DNA of 64,000 nt from Diadema setosum (GCA_033980235.1 CM067080.1:3843001-3907000), one strand, 5' to 3'. Counted from the first letter of the stretch, positions 23,009 to 37,300 are shown. Numbers and translations: made by a program. Notes: a model not told the origin generated them from the letters alone.

Positions 23009-23185
23009 TATACAAATGATGCACAGGATAGAGTGTGTTAGTGAAGGTGCGGCGCGCTCGAGAGTATTGACAATGGTGCGACATGCACGAGGCGCAGCCG
23101 AGTGCATGTTTGCAACCGTTGTCAATACTCGAGAGTGCGCCGCACCTTCACTAACGCCACGAAATAATCCTGTGCATCATTTGTT
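23009..23185. mobile_element. Second palindromic element, about 177 bp
   Basis: The outer arms ACAAATGATGCACAGGAT and ATCCTGTGCATCATTTGT and the inner arms TTAGTGAAGGTGCGGCGCGC and GCGCCGCACCTTCACTAA are inverted copies. GAGTATTGACAA and TTGTCAATACTC follow inward, and the loop is GAGGCGCAGCCGAG. It lies 28 bp from the larger palindrome. Confidence 0.7.
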
Positions 23186-23189
23186 TTAT

Positions 23190-24130
23190 AAAATGGGTCG
23201 AAAACTAACAGCATTATTCACGTACCTTTGTGGGTCAATACCAGTCAGCTACGTGTGGCACTCGCTCAAAAGTCAAGATGTCCGAAGATGTTCGTCCCAA
23301 ACATTTACGCACGTCGCACTCGGAAATCCCGCACATAAGTACTGTACGTACCTGTACGTGTAAGAGTATACGTACGCCACGTGTTATGCACAAGAAAAGC
23401 CCCCGGCTGTGGGTGGCAGCCCGCGGCCCGAACTAGAAGTTGTTTACAGGATTGACAACGCGTATAGTAGCGCGTGACGCACTTGTAACAACTGATTGAG
23501 TGCGCACTGCTAGTGTAAACATTGTGACGTACGTCAGGCTAGGGAGGTGGAAGAGAGACTCTTCTTAGTGCATTTACTAAGAAATTAATGCACGTACACG
23601 TGACTCATTTCAGCGCTTCCAATTGGCTACATTCTTGAACCCATTTTATAAACCACATTATCGCCACTTACCACTTTAAGTCCTATTGACTGCCAATGGC
23701 TACTATACCATGTGAAATTTAGAAGTATGTGAATATAATGAACAAGGTATCTGGATCCCTGCAGTGTAGGCCTAAACTTTCTAGATAGAACACGAACTTC
23801 AGCTGCATATAGGGTTGACCCATGACTGAGCATTCTATAGCCTCATATATGATTATCTTGATTCTTATCTCTGTCATGAAAGTATCTCTTGAAAAAAATG
23901 ATTGTCCATCCGGGGAGAGGGCATCAAAGGGTAAACAGTCCTATTTTTTCGATATCTTTAGGGAGAGAGTTGCCTATTTTCGTGACTTTCTTTCTAAACA
24001 ATACGTAGGGATGGAATTTGCAGTGAGAAGGGAAATGCGGTTTGGTCTAAAAGGAACCCTACAGCTCCATGTTAATAGATAAGAAATTAATGTCTGAGAA
24101 GGAAAGTCAATCAGACAGAAGAGACAGGGT
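23190..24130. other. Gene-free stretch
   Basis: Locally rich in ACGT and TACGTAC words (23260-23540). No coding chain was found. Confidence 0.35.
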
Positions 24131-24131
24131 G

Positions 24132-24313
24132 ATGCTCGTTATTCCGAAGGTTCATAACTCCGAAGTTCTAAAATTCCGAAAATGAAATCGGGTTCGTCAT
24201 TCCGACGATTCTTTAATCCGAAAATGTAACGAAGGTGCGAACCAACGTATCTCCGGAATAATGTAATCTTTTTTTAATTTTCGGATTATAGAACCTTCGG
24301 AATAACAAACTGT
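24132..24313. repeat. Foldback repeat, TTCGTTATTCCGAA family, copy 3
   Basis: GCTCGTTATTCCGAAGGTTC on the left and CCTTCGGAATAACAAACTG on the right, with diverged inner units. The ends resemble copy 2 (GGGTGATG and CTGTAACC). Confidence 0.7.
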
Positions 24314-24475
24314 AACCAAATTAAGAGATACGGTTTGGGGGGGGGGGGGAATGAAACAAACAGAGAAAACAAAACGAAATAAAAAAGAAAAGGAGATGAG
24401 CAAATTTTGAAGTCATTAGCTGTTTTGACCAAAGTTATAGATAATCTCGTTATTACCATAGCCACTCAAACCTCT

Positions 24476-27400
24476 CACTGGTTAGTTTGAAAATGCAAAC
24501 AGTCAAATTTTTGGGAATATTCGTCTCCCCTTCTATATAACGCCATCTGTGCTATAAAGCATTTCACCTTCACCTTCAAAACAGCTAATGACTTTCCCTC
24601 TCTCTCCCTCCCTCTCTCTCTCCTCATTCTCCTCTTGCATCACTATCATCAAATCCTCTCGCCTGCTATGTACTATTATGTAGTACATAACTGTGTATAC
24701 CACTATTGTGAAATCCAGTGGGATTCATTTGTCTCTGTTCTAATCAATCCACGGAAAGTCGATGTTTATCTTGCCTTGTAATCAACCTCTGTCATACACC
24801 CGACTACTCTATTTAGTTCGTAGTCGGTTCTAAGTTACAAGTAATTTGTACGGTTTTTTTTTCTATCCTATTTACTCTACATCACTTACCTGAAACAATG
24901 TATCATGACACAATTCACCCTTTGTACTCCATAGACTCGCTGCTTATATGTACTTGCTTACCTTGTGTATGAACACAAATGGATATGGATGACAATCTAA
25001 ACGAAGGTGCTAACCATGCAAACACCTGTAATTACTATTTACCTACTGAATTTTCTGAATGTTTCAGAAATAATTGTAATTTCAGTATATTACATCTGAA
25101 CATACGTAGTCTTTCAAAACATTTTGAAATGTTGAATATGTTACTTACCACCTTATCACACTCTTTTTCAATTATTGCCATTACTGAAACGTGGCTTCAT
25201 AAACACTCACCTCCATTATTTGATATCAGTGATTATAAACTTCTCCGTAACGATAGAAAGCATGGTAAAGGAGGTGGTGTTTTATTATATGTTAACAATT
25301 CCCTGTGATTTAAGCTGAGATCTGATATTTATTTTCCCCAGGGTAATGCAGAGTCCTTATTTATTGAGGTTGAACATGTAAGCAGTAGAAATTGTATTAT
25401 TGGAGTAGTTTATAAACCTCCTATCAGTAATAATGATAACTTTCTGCAAGATTTTGATTCGATGTTATCATGTGTTTGTAGTGAGAATAAAAATGTTCAC
25501 GTTGTTGGTGATTTTAATATTGATTTATTATCAAATGATCGAGTATCTATTCAATTAGTTAACAATCTATATTCCAATTCTTTTGAACCACGTATAGATA
25601 ATCCGACTAGAATTACACAACAAACGTCTACTCTTCTTGATAATATATTTACCAACGTGTGCTGCACTTTCTCCTCGTCAGGTATTCTCTACTCTGATAT
25701 ATCAGACCACCTTCCTATATTTACAGTCTTTTCAGAGATGAAGCAGCAAAGCAAAGCCAACACTTCAGAAACCCAATTGACTCGTAAATTTACCTCTGAG
25801 AAAATAGCAGATTTGAATATTGATCTCAGCTATGAACGTTGGGACATTGTATTGATGGAGGAAAATGCTGATGAAGCTTTTAATGTTTTTATGACATGTT
25901 TTCAGTATTATTTAGACAAAAATATACCCAAAGTTAAAAGGCAAGGTAAACGTAAACGTAGAATTAAGCCTTGGATAACTAAAGGAATATTGAAGTCAAT
26001 AAGAAAGAGGAATATGTATTATAAAATGAGTATTAGAAATCCCACAGTGAGTAATATAAATAGATATAAGGTTTATCGGAATAAGTTAACATCTGTTATT
26101 CGTTTGTCTAAGAAATCATATTTTGCTTCTAAATTTGAGAAGGTAAATGGCAACATTTCAGGTACATGGAAAATTATAAATGATGTACTTGGTCGTTCAA
26201 AAGAATCAACAACCCAAAATAGTTTCAGACATGGAGATCATGCATATCATAAATCAATAGATATAGCAAATGTTTTTAATTCATATTTTGTAAATATTGG
26301 ACCTAATCAAGCTTCAAAGGTGCCAAGCACAAAGATAGATTTTAGGTATTATTTGGAAACCCCATGTCAGTTTTCTATATTTTTTGTTCCAGCAACACAT
26401 AATGAAATCATTCAAGTTGTTAATTCGCTCAAATGTAGTGATTCAGTAAGTCATGATGATATAAGTAATAATATTTTAAAGAAAGTAGTTTTGAATGTTG
26501 TTACTCCACTTACTCATATTGTCAACTTATCACTAAGTACTGGTGTTATTCCAAGTAAAATGAAACTTGCCAAAGTTATACCCATTCACAAGAAAGAAGA
26601 TGCTTCCCTTATAAGCAATTACCATCCTATATCTATTCTCTCTAGTTTGTCAAAAGTTCTGGAAAGAATTGTTAATAACAGACCTACGGTTTTCTGATAC
26701 AAAATAACTTACTCACGTCTTGTCAATATGGTTTTAGGAAACACAACTCAACAGACATAGCTCTTATTGAACTCTGTGATAAGATTTCCATTTCATTGTC
26801 TAAGAAAGAACATGTACTTGGAGTATTTATGGACCTTAGTAAAGCTTTTGATACCATTGATCATAGTATATTGTTAGAAAAGATGAATGTTTATGGTATA
26901 CGAGGAACTCCTCTTATGTGGTTCAAGAACTATCTTTGTGACCGAAAACAATATACCATCTTTAATAACTTTCACTCTGATGTATTACCAGTCAAATGTG
27001 GGGTTCCCCAAGGTTCAATCCTGGGGCCTTTGTTATTTCTTATATACATCAATGATATCTGTAATTCATCCTCTTTACTTCATTTCATTCTATTTGCAGA
27101 TGATACCAATGTATTTCTTTCTGATCATAATCTTGAGCGTCTTATTGATACTATGAATACAGAATTACCCAAAGTCTCCGAATGGTTCAGAACCAATAAC
27201 TTATCATTAAATATAGAAAAGACAAATTATATAAAGTTCAAAAGTCAACGATCACTAAACAGTGGCATTCATGTTGATATTATTATAGATGACATGAAAA
27301 TTGAACAGAAAGAAAGTACGAAGTTTTTAGGCATTACTATAGATGACAAGTTGAACTGGAATCTGCATATTGCCAATGTTGTGACTTCTGTAGCACGCGG

Positions 27401-28387
27401 AGTTGGAATATTGTACAAACTCAGACCATACATATCAAGCTCTACGTTGTTCACCATTTATAATTCCATTATCCTGCCTTATATTTCTTACTGCAATATC
27501 GTTTGGGCTTGTCAGAAGACTAAACTCAACTCACTGCTTCTCCTTCAGAAAAAAGCTGTTCGTACTTGCACGAACTCGGATTACAGGTCTCATGCAAACC
27601 CATTGTTTTTTCAATTGCGTACACTCTCCATTTACGACATTCATTACCTCCAAAGTGCTGTCTTTATGTATAGATTCCATTCGCAAGAACTTCCCACCAA
27701 CCTGTCAAACATGTTTCGTTGTAATTCGGCTATTCATAGTTATTCAACCAGAACCTCGACAAACGTGCACCTATAGAAAATCCAAAAACTGCCCTTGCCC
27801 ATCGATCCATACGACATGCCGGTCCTGACATCTGGAATTCTCTTTCTCATGAAGTGCGACGGTGCCAATCAAAGCATACTTTTAGAAGACTACTAAAGAA
27901 TACCCTTCTTTGCAAATACGTTTAAACAATACTATTTGCATGGTTCTTGCCTGCTGTCTTATCCCAGGTTCACAGGTTTATTTTGTCATACGTACACTAC
28001 GTACATAATAGCAGCGAGTCTTTCTATGTTAGTTGTTACCAGAATTGTCAATCTTGTATACCTTTAACTACCATGATGTAGAGTATCCCTCTCCTTATCT
28101 TTTCCTCTCACTTTTCTTTCCTTTTCTCTCTTTCTCTCATCTTCCTATTGTATATTCTCTCTTTCTCTCATCTTCCTATCTATGAACAAATTGAACGCGC
28201 ATAACACATTTTTTTTTTTTAATGATGTTTATGTACATAATGTGTACGTTATCCATACTGGACGTCCCAGTCAAGCTTTTCATAGCTTATGACGATCCAG
28301 ACAAAATGTGTAATATGTTTCATGTACAAACTATGTGCATATTTGTGAATAATGTATGTATATGCATTTTGTGAATAAATCAAATCA
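24476..28387 (+). mobile_element. Near full-length non-LTR retrotransposon (LINE)
   Basis: The coding part at 24979-27925 has an endonuclease then a reverse transcriptase. The 3' end is GTGAATAAATCAAATC-like with a short A-rich tail and no long poly-A. AAACCTCT occurs at 24468-24475 and 28388-28395 and may be the target duplication, giving an element of about 3.9 kb. The 5' limit is tentative because a 16-bp inverted repeat (AGTCATTAGCTGTTTT) spans 24411-24595. There are no LTRs. It appears to be of the jockey/CR1/L2 kind. Confidence 0.7.
24979..27925 (+). pseudogene. LINE ORF2: AP endonuclease plus reverse transcriptase, broken
   Basis: This copies the element's RNA by target-primed reverse transcription. 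The endonuclease motifs are visible: LHLNIRSL, AITETWL, VVYKPP, VGDFNIDLL and SDHLPIF. The reverse transcriptase shows KVIPIHKK, FMDLSKAFDTIDHSILLEK (motif A), GVPQGSILGPLLF and FADDTNVF (motif C, the FADD box). A C-terminal DIWNSL is typical of jockey, CR1 and L2 relatives. Three lesions kill it: an in-frame TGA at 25306-25308, a frameshift near 26685 in the reverse transcriptase, and another near 27772. Frames on either side are otherwise clean, so the copy is fairly young. No gag-like first ORF was found upstream. Confidence 0.85.
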
Positions 28388-28395
28388 AAACCTCT

Positions 28396-31300
28396 AAAAT
28401 TAAATCGGTGTTAATGGAGCAAGACATTATTTTTAGATTCCTTATCAGTGAGACTTGATGAGATTTTGACCGGAATTTTTACGTGTATATCTTGTTCAGT
28501 GGTATTCGATTCCTCTGTCTCTAAGAGGTCAACCTGAACTTTGATCGACATATCTCTTTTATTTTAGCTTTTCTCCATCTTGCGGTTGGCTACCGACAAC
28601 AAGATGGCATCCTCTTAATGTGTAAATGTTGTTATGGGACAAATAAAAAACAGTTGATGTTTATACAACCTTTTTTTTTTTACCCTGGATACGGAACATC
28701 GCATCTCACTTATTCTACATCAGTTACATCATGGAGGTAGCAGTCCACCTCCACGGTTACATTATACCCCGTCTATTAAAGGAGACTCCCTGATGTTTAC
28801 CAAATGAGGAGGCGTCCTGGTTAAATGGCTAACTTTGTCGTTTTTACTCTTGATGTCAAAACAGTGCCGCCAAGAATAGGTTATTTATTTATGTATTCAT
28901 GTCTTGTTTACGAGCAAAATGTTGCTGTTCGGCGGGACTCGGGTTTGATTTGCGAGGAGGCCCCGCGCGGAATCGATTGAAAAATGAAATAATGCGGAAC
29001 GTTTTATTGGCACCGTATATTAATGTATTGTCTGAGATCGCTCGTGCGCTAAAGTCAAGTAAAGATGTCGGCATTTATTTGTGATGGATTTCAGAAAAGG
29101 AGTTAATTTGAGACGAGATGAATCTTTACCTCGTCCCTGCTCAGCCTTGCACACAGTAACAGTTTATCCACAGTACAACGACGATATAGCCCTCACCCCA
29201 TCCCACTCGTCATTCTCTGTTCAGGTAATATGTATATATATTGCAGTCGTCATTCTATAGATTGCGAATGTCGTGTTACATTTCAGTCTAAGGCGGGTCT
29301 GTCTGATTTTCTTTTTTTATGTTGGTTTATTTTTTGTTTATAGGAGGGAATAGGCAGGTTTTATTTCGATTTTGCTATATAGCCATGCAAATTTTTGATA
29401 AAGAAATGCACATTTTCTTTGGCATAAGAGTAGGAACAAATATTTATGTGTAGTGTAGTATAAGGGGTTTTGGCTCCAAACAAGCAGTCATTTTCAACAA
29501 AATATCATTTCATATGAAAAGTACACATTCCCTGGACTTGTTACTGACAAATGTCAAGGGTAAATATTCCCCCTGCTTTCTGACAGAGGTAAGTCTAGTG
29601 CTCTTCACTATGCTAGAAAAGTGAAAATATGTTGAATTTTCTTTATATTTTCTACATATTGAATAGTGCATATGTGATGCCATGATCTGTAGTAGTCTTC
29701 TGATCCAGGGTTAATTCGTCGCCAAAACCAGCTGAAAACTTCAAATATTCGTAACTTTTGAACGGATTGTCCGATTTTGCTCAAACTTTCACTGATGTAT
29801 TCTCCTAATATTGCTGCATTCGCTCAATTAACATGTACTGTTATGTTTGGGTTTCATTTCCCTTTAACTTTACATCCCTCGCCATCTCAAGTCTTAATCT
29901 TGTGAAGAAAAAGACCTATTGTGGCTCGGCGAATAACACCACACAACACTACCAGTCACATGGTCCCTGGAAGGAATTCCTTGGATGGGCCGGTATCCAT
30001 AGTGCCTCTCATTTTACGAAGAGCGCTATATCCTCATCGCCTGATGCCATGCATGGGATGGCTGGTCCAGTTGCTACCTGCCTACAAACTTCCATTGTTT
30101 CTTAGTAGACACCTATAAACGAAACCATAATTCCAATTCGAAACACGTTGCTAAATGAAAAATTCACAAGTCTGACGATGCACTTCATCTAAACTTGTCA
30201 ATGATATAGGTCAACTATCACTGCAGTAGTATTTCACGTATACGGGCGACTCTAAATTGGTGAATATTGCTGAAAAGACAAACGCGACTTCTTGTTTGAG
30301 TCATAATCTGCAACAGGACGGGGAGAAAACTTTATCTTTCAAACTTTTCAATACTATTTTTCAATTCTACTTCTATGTCTTGTCGAAAGCTAAAAGAATC
30401 GACGTAAGAAAATATAACAGTCAAGAAAATAATCATAGTATCCACGAGCGTAAGAGAGCGAAAATGATATACTCACTGGGAAAAAAAAAAAATGTTTCTC
30501 CTCTTAACTACACAGACCGTGTCTTCCTTTTAACATCGTTGTCCCCTCCTACTCTTTTTTTTTTTTTTTTTTTTTTTTTGGTGTGTGTCTTGAATAATGC
30601 AAGGTTGAAAAGTGGGCCGAAGGGATAATTATTGATGACTTCATCAAGAGAGGAATTTTGTGCGAAACTCTGTGCATAATTGACAATGTCCCCCGTTAAA
30701 TCGCTCACGCCAGTGGAGTCCAGTTCATAATTTACACCCATGTTGATTCATCACCGAAACACTTTACCCTGGTTATTTGCTTTTCTCTTAGTATATTATG
30801 TGCTGCAACGACAGCCTGGGTCCCGTGGAATAAATCACTGGGAAAGGATTCGTGATGAATTACAGCTTTAATATTTCATCAAGGAGCTATACGCTCCATG
30901 ATTTCATAAAACCATCTAGGCAACGTTGGACTAGCAGGGAATGAAATTTTCTTTCCCGTTATTTTGTTTCCTCTTTGAATTCCTTCCCTGAGAGTTTTTG
31001 TTGTTATCGTAATGATTAACTCTCTTCTTCTCTTTTTTCTTATAGGCGGATTTTGTCAATGTTTCAGTGTTTTCTTTGCTCACACAGGCGCTTTCTCTTT
31101 CTAGACGCAAATTTGCGATTATGGTCTGTGATCTTAAAAGGATATTGCGGATGTATGGTCTAGAAAAATCTCACCGAGCATATATTATGAACAACATAGG
31201 GAACATACTAGAAGCTCTAATGTATATACTGTTCAATACGTCACAATCCCTTATCGGAGAGGAAAACTGATTTGTGCACTTAATGAGTAGAAACCGAAAG

Positions 31301-32756
31301 TCCAGAGCGCTATTAATGTGTGGACTCGGGTTAAAGTAGCTCCTGGCTCAGAACAGTAGAGAGTATACATTTCACCCTTGAGTGAAAACAGAATAAATCT
31401 CAAACGAGTAATAATGTGAGAAATAAGCGACATTTTCTATATCCTAATGATGACGGTTTTACTGCATTTGCAATAGTTTCTGCCCGAGACCAAATGTTGT
31501 GGACAAGTTTGTGTCGGCAGTGATTGAGGGTATTTATGAGCAGATTTAGCTGAAAGTACGTTGAATTCTCAACGATTTTGTACAGCAATGTCGGTCGATT
31601 ACAAACATCTCATTACCATACTGCGCAGTCAATTGATGCATTTTTTATCATAGCTTGCTAAAGCTGTTTGGCACGCGCTCTTTGCTCCACCTGTATCATG
31701 GACTTCGAAAGGAAATCAAAAACGCTCGTATGTGGTACACGCAAATTTTACACAACCTTGTACAAGCTTTACAGAAGCTTGTATGTAGTACATATGCAAA
31801 TATTTCATGGTGTATCTAAAAGAATACAGGTGGAAGAGACTGCTATCGATAAACAATTTGCTTGACTTGAATAAAGGCCTCTGAACAATACGTTTGTCAC
31901 CGTTTCCTATTATCTTTAACTGAAGGAAGAAAACACATACACACAGAATAAATTACGTGAACTTTCGAGTATTTTCAATGTCATTTGACAGAGGAGGACA
32001 ACACAAGGAGGATATAACAAGACAGAAACGAAATTAAGGGACAACAATAAAGGGATAACCGAATAGAAAAATTTGATAGAAGAGAGTAAAAGCGACAGTA
32101 TACAGTGTGCTGGAGTTGGGAGGAAAACAAAGCTAACTAATTTTACATTTTAAACAATGATAATTGACAGTGAACAAATTGTTATGATTAAGTGATCAGT
32201 CTATAGCTTTTCCAGAGGATGAACCACCAATAATCCCTTGCAAGTCCTCTTTTAACTGTTCCTCACAATTTAAATCATTATACGTAAAAGCCTGTGGTTT
32301 ACATTCTCAACGGGCTATTGTACACTTGACGAATACGGAATCATATTCTTTGCACAAAAAAAAGAATAAAAAGATATGAAGAAAGCTGTCTCGTAATGGG
32401 CCATTTCTACATTGAATTTGATATATCAGATATCATTTATTAGAGACGGACGGGAAGTTGTTGAGGGCCTCTTGAGAAGAAAATGGCGACATGATCATTG
32501 AGGCGCCAAATAATGCGCAAGACTCTCATTGGAGAGGATGGAGGTAGTATTGCTATCCTGGGTCACTGCACTCCCCCGTGCTTTGCGCGCATGCATCACT
32601 AGATGGATAGAGAGAAAAAAGTGCCATGGAGTTGTTAAGACGACGAAACGCCACGAGAATGTGTGGATGAAGCCATTGTGTGGCCGGTCATGACATGTAA
32701 TCAATCAATCTCTGACGCAAATTGAGTTTTCTATCCGCTTGGGGTGATTGCCCGCC
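28396..32756. other. Long gene-free stretch
   Basis: No gene recognised in 4.3 kb. T runs lie at 28210, 28670 and 30556-30580. Short frames (for example 30257-30628 and 31067-31270) show no domain or splice support. Confidence 0.45.
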
Positions 32757-32991
32757 TTATCTCTCCCTCTCTTCTCTCTCTCCTCTCCATCTCTCCCTCT
32801 CTATCTATATATCTCTATATATCTTTCTATATATCTCAATCTATCTATCTATCATATCTATATATCTCTATTCATCTATCTATCTATCGATCTATCTATC
32901 TATCTATCTATCTATAATCTATGTTTATAATTTTGATTCCCTTTTCTCTTCTTTAAACGCACTCTCTCTCTCTCCCTCTCTATCTATCTCA

Positions 32992-33045
<54 letters not shown>

Positions 33046-33116
33046 GTCTATCATTTTGATTCTCTTTTCTCTTCTTTATACACACTCTCTCTCTCCCTCT
33101 CTATCTATATATCTCA

Positions 33117-33170
<54 letters not shown>

Positions 33171-33172
33171 GT
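32757..33172. repeat. (TATC)n array nested in a minisatellite
   Basis: TATC tetramers are set inside a larger unit of about 120 bp. Each unit has TTTTGATTCCCTTTTCTCTT-like sequence, a CACTCTCTCTC run, CTCAATCTATC and a pure TATC block. Three units are visible (starts near 32933, 33053 and 33177, the last partial). The 181-codon frame is a repeat artefact. Confidence 0.85.
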
Positions 33173-33179
33173 CTACTGT

Positions 33180-34032
33180 TTTGATTCCCTTATCTCTTCT
33201 TTATACGCACATTGTGCTCGTAATTTACGTATATTTTCTTCTTTTTTTTCTTTCGAAAAAGCTGTGAAGATTCGTTCAAGAAAACATCAGTCGCCCACTC
33301 ACACATTAAATGACATTCATTATTTTGTTTTGATGGTTTTGTAGATTTCAAGACTCGGCAAGAAAACGTCAAATCGGGAAAAAAAAATCTTCTTCACTTC
33401 TTATGGCCACTTATTAGAAGTCAATTTCACATTACCTGCCAATTATACCGTTCAACAGTGGTTATTTGGATTGATTAGCAAAAGGGGAAAAGAGAAGTTT
33501 AGGCGTAATGGTTGTCATCTGTGTAAAATGTGGACAGACATTTTCAGTCACAATTCCCACTTCTCCTATAAGAAAATGTACCATAATTCAAAAGATGAAG
33601 ACATCCCGCCAGAATTCAACGCTCCTCTCTTTCACAATATCAGCAAAGATGAATTTCGGACTCGTTTGTCAGGGCATTTCATTTTGTGCAAATCGATCCC
33701 CCTCTCTTGTTTTCATTTCGAAACCTATTAAAAAAGGCTGATTAATACTCTCGTTTATCTGGCTTTGTTCAAAAACATGTCAATGAAAAATCTTTGGCAT
33801 TTGCATAAGAATAAAACAAGTTAAAGAGATGATTAATTCCGTGTAAGACGGAACTTATCCAGTGTGCAAATTCTGTGCGTGACTTATCATCTGTTTGTCT
33901 GTTTTCGTGATATACGTTTTACGTCTAATCCCGATTGCTTCTAAATGTCGGGTTCATTGAATCGATACTATAAAGAGAAATTTCGCTGCTGGCATGGCAG
34001 GACGAAAGCTAGGCAGGAAGCAGAGTTATGCG
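33180..34032. other. Gene-free stretch
   Basis: Nothing recognised. Two overlapping plus frames at 33471-33741 have no support beyond length. Confidence 0.35.
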
Positions 34033-34039
34033 ATTCTAT

Positions 34040-34327
34040 AGGGGTGCACGTCACGAGATCGACACCCACGAGTCGTACAGCCCACGAGCCATACAGCTCA
34101 CGAGTCATACAGCCCATTAGTTCGACACTACGCAAGGCCCACGAGACCCACACATTACGCCTCGTGTTGTATCTGTCAAACTCGTGTGATGTTTTTGCCT
34201 AGTGTCGAACTCATGGGCTTTATTTGCCTAGTGCCGAACTCATGGGCTGTATGACTTATGGACCTGTTTTCAATGTCGAACTCGTGGGCTGTGTGACTCT
34301 TGGATATCGGTCTTGTGGGATGATCCC
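34040..34327. mobile_element. GGGGT-hairpin element, copy C, with target duplication
   Basis: It begins AGGGGTGCACGTCACGAGAT and ends GGTCTTGTGGGATGATCCC. ATTCTAT flanks both ends (34033-34039 and 34328-34334), a 7-bp target duplication. The inner CACGAGTCATACAGCCC words are mirrored on the right. Confidence 0.8.
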
Positions 34328-34334
34328 ATTCTAT

Positions 34335-37300
34335 CGTATTGTATCGATCCCCGTTGCATGATTGCATCGAGTAATGTATCATTTCAGAACGTCAACACAG
34401 CAAAAGATTGCACTCGATAGGAATGTTTGAAAGGAAATACAAAAGCAGTGATGTGATATGTATGGGTGGTGTATCTGTCACGTCGGAAAACAAAGTCTTT
34501 GCCTGATGGTACCCTTTAAACCACCCTCCTCCCAAACACATTTCTCAGTCACGTTCGGCCAAGTGTTTACCAGTCGGGTGTTTTGCTCGCTTGATTCTAG
34601 GCTGTCGGCTTCCAGTCCGAATGGTTCAGTCTCTATGAATATACGATTCTGGAGATGGAGATAAGTTTGACCTTGCATTCACTTCCGCCATTGAGCATGC
34701 GTGCACTTGCATATACTTTAGAATGTTAGCGTTTTGGGAGCTGTATACTGGCCATGGATTTTGTATCATTGCAGATTCATTCCAACACACACATGTCATG
34801 TAGGTAGAAAATACACCATAACTCACACACATAATAACAAATCCACGGACTCACTCTCAGATGAGCCCATTTCCATTCACCCACATCTCACCTTCATCAA
34901 CAGCTGACATTTTACTTGTCTTGGTGTATAACCTAACCGTGACTTTCTTTCAAACTATCACCTAATACGCCCTTGTCTGTTTAAGTGCCAATGATATTTT
35001 GACCTTCAACTTGCAATACAATGTATACAGGGGCCGCGGAACGTTTTTGAGGGTGGGGCCGCTCAGATGGGAATAATCTGAGGACGGAACCTTTGAAAAT
35101 TCATGGGCGTGTGCTGATTTTTTATTCGTGTTTTCGGCGAGCCAAAAACGTGCTACCCCAGTGCGGGGGAGGGGGAATTTTTCCTGTATTCAATATTAGT
35201 CACCCAAAGCTGAATGCATTAAAATATATATCATATCCCATGTATAACAGATTTCGAAAACAAAAACATAATACACCACTGACCTTGTTCGGCTTACCAG
35301 TATAATTACGTAGACCATGATATCCTTGAGCTCTATCTGGCCAACTTTCCCTTGTATATCTTCGTTGCAAAAACCAAAAATATTCTTCTGGACTTTTCTG
35401 TTTCCAATCTCGGCAGTCTAATTCTGAAAGACTTGAAACACAAACAAACAGACGGGCAGACAAACAGTAAAAACAAACAAACAAACAAACAAACGTAACG
35501 AGTTCTATCGTAAGTTTAAAGAGGCCTCGAAGTTACACGAGACCAGATCTATGTTAACAGTATAATCGTGATGGACCCTTAATAAGTACTCATATACTCT
35601 TTTTAAGCATGTATGCTATATGTATGAACAAATAAAATAAAAACTTCTCATCTATCTGTGTACAATGTGGACAGATAGAGACTTACCTCATTGTTCATAG
35701 TTCTATCAAACCTGTTGAGATCCAGTGCAAAATTCGACATGTCCACTGTTATAATTACTGTGTGAACAAATAAAAGCATATTTCCAGAGTTTGTTTGTTT
35801 GTTTGTTTGTTTTTTTTTTGCGTCGCGCTTAGTGGACTTAAGAAAAGGCATTGTTCTCTATGTATAAAAAGTAACTATGTATACCCTCTCTTCGGTGCAT
35901 GCCTATAAGTCTCATCACTTGGTGAATGTTTGAATGATCAGAGGAATCATGAATTGCATATCCTAATATTTTACGAAGCATTTCACCTCCACTAAAGTAC
36001 AGAAATATCTTGAAGATGTCTTGCTACTTTTAAAGTCAAACAGTGATTTCAAATGCACCTTGAGCAACTGAGTAACAGTTCAACAGAGGAGAATGTAGCA
36101 ATTAAGGACTTCAATGCCAGATTTACAGCCCCAAAGACCGAAGGTCCGATAGACCGAAGGTGATACATAATAATGAAGTAGTCATTTTTTTCACACATTA
36201 TTCATTCTGAGATGATTCCCTCCTCCCTTTAATTCAATTTAAGAGGACTGAGAGCCTTCACAACATGATAAAATAGCAAGAATGATCAAAACCGTTAACT
36301 TCCATACTACTTACAAGTCAGCTGTAGATTTTCTACTTTTAAAGGTCTGATAAAAATTTCGGCATAGGTTTTGTCCTCCGTGTACTACGAGCGAACATGG
36401 AGAGCAAGATGCAAGAGGCACCTGAAAAAAAAAAAATGTGTCAGAACGATTGATGCAGGGTACGTGCGCATTCCCAGTCTAGGGTATGGGATACGCCAAA
36501 ATGCCACTTTCGTATTCGCGGTGTCTACCTGCTTGTTTGTTTTTTTTTGTTTATTCCCCCATGAGAATGAGATAATTGGTTCCTATCGCAAGAGAATGAT
36601 TTTTCCCCCAACGGCCATCCTCTTTGTACCACTTGTATGATTCTTATAGTCACGCTTGCAATCAAATATGAAGCAATGATACAATCCCCCTTTAAAATCC
36701 GCATCTCACATTTTGATTATACCCCTCGGCGGAACGATACAAAATGGCGGATTAACGATTCCGCATGAAAGTCACGTGCTCGGGAGACTCGAGATGGTCA
36801 CGAAACGCTGGCCCATAGTGGCCACGCGCTGGAGCTACCACATCAGAGCAGTGTGCCAAAATGTGAACGAGTATCAGGTGTCGGCTACTGTCTCATGTGT
36901 TCGTATCCGTGGCATATCACTTCTTATTTTCGTAGATGATAAAATGCCGCTAGCATGATGCTCAGTTAGTGTCTTTGTTTGACTTGTTTGTTCCCGGGTT
37001 TTTTTTTCTTCACAATGTGTCTTCTCTCTCAAGAGAATTAACACATATATGCTTTCAAAATTTCAGTTTGTCTTGAGAAAAACACAAATAGAAAGTAATT
37101 ATAACTGGTGAACGTACTCAAAGGCAGGTAAACATGGTACAATTGACATTTCCTCTGCAGTAACCACCCCCCCCCCATCCTCCGTTCGAGAAGGAGTAAT
37201 TCGACATGTTACACAGTTATATGAGACACTTCCTCTGTCTCTTGAGAATGCAATAATACCGTGTCCTAAATATATGCATGAGAGAATAGAAAACTCTAGG

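Noticed and set aside
22413..23436. Several plus frames through the palindromes
   Set aside because: Translations of hairpin arms; no codon structure beyond the repeat.
32722..33267. 181-codon frame rich in Ile, Tyr and Ser
   Set aside because: Translation of TATC repeats.
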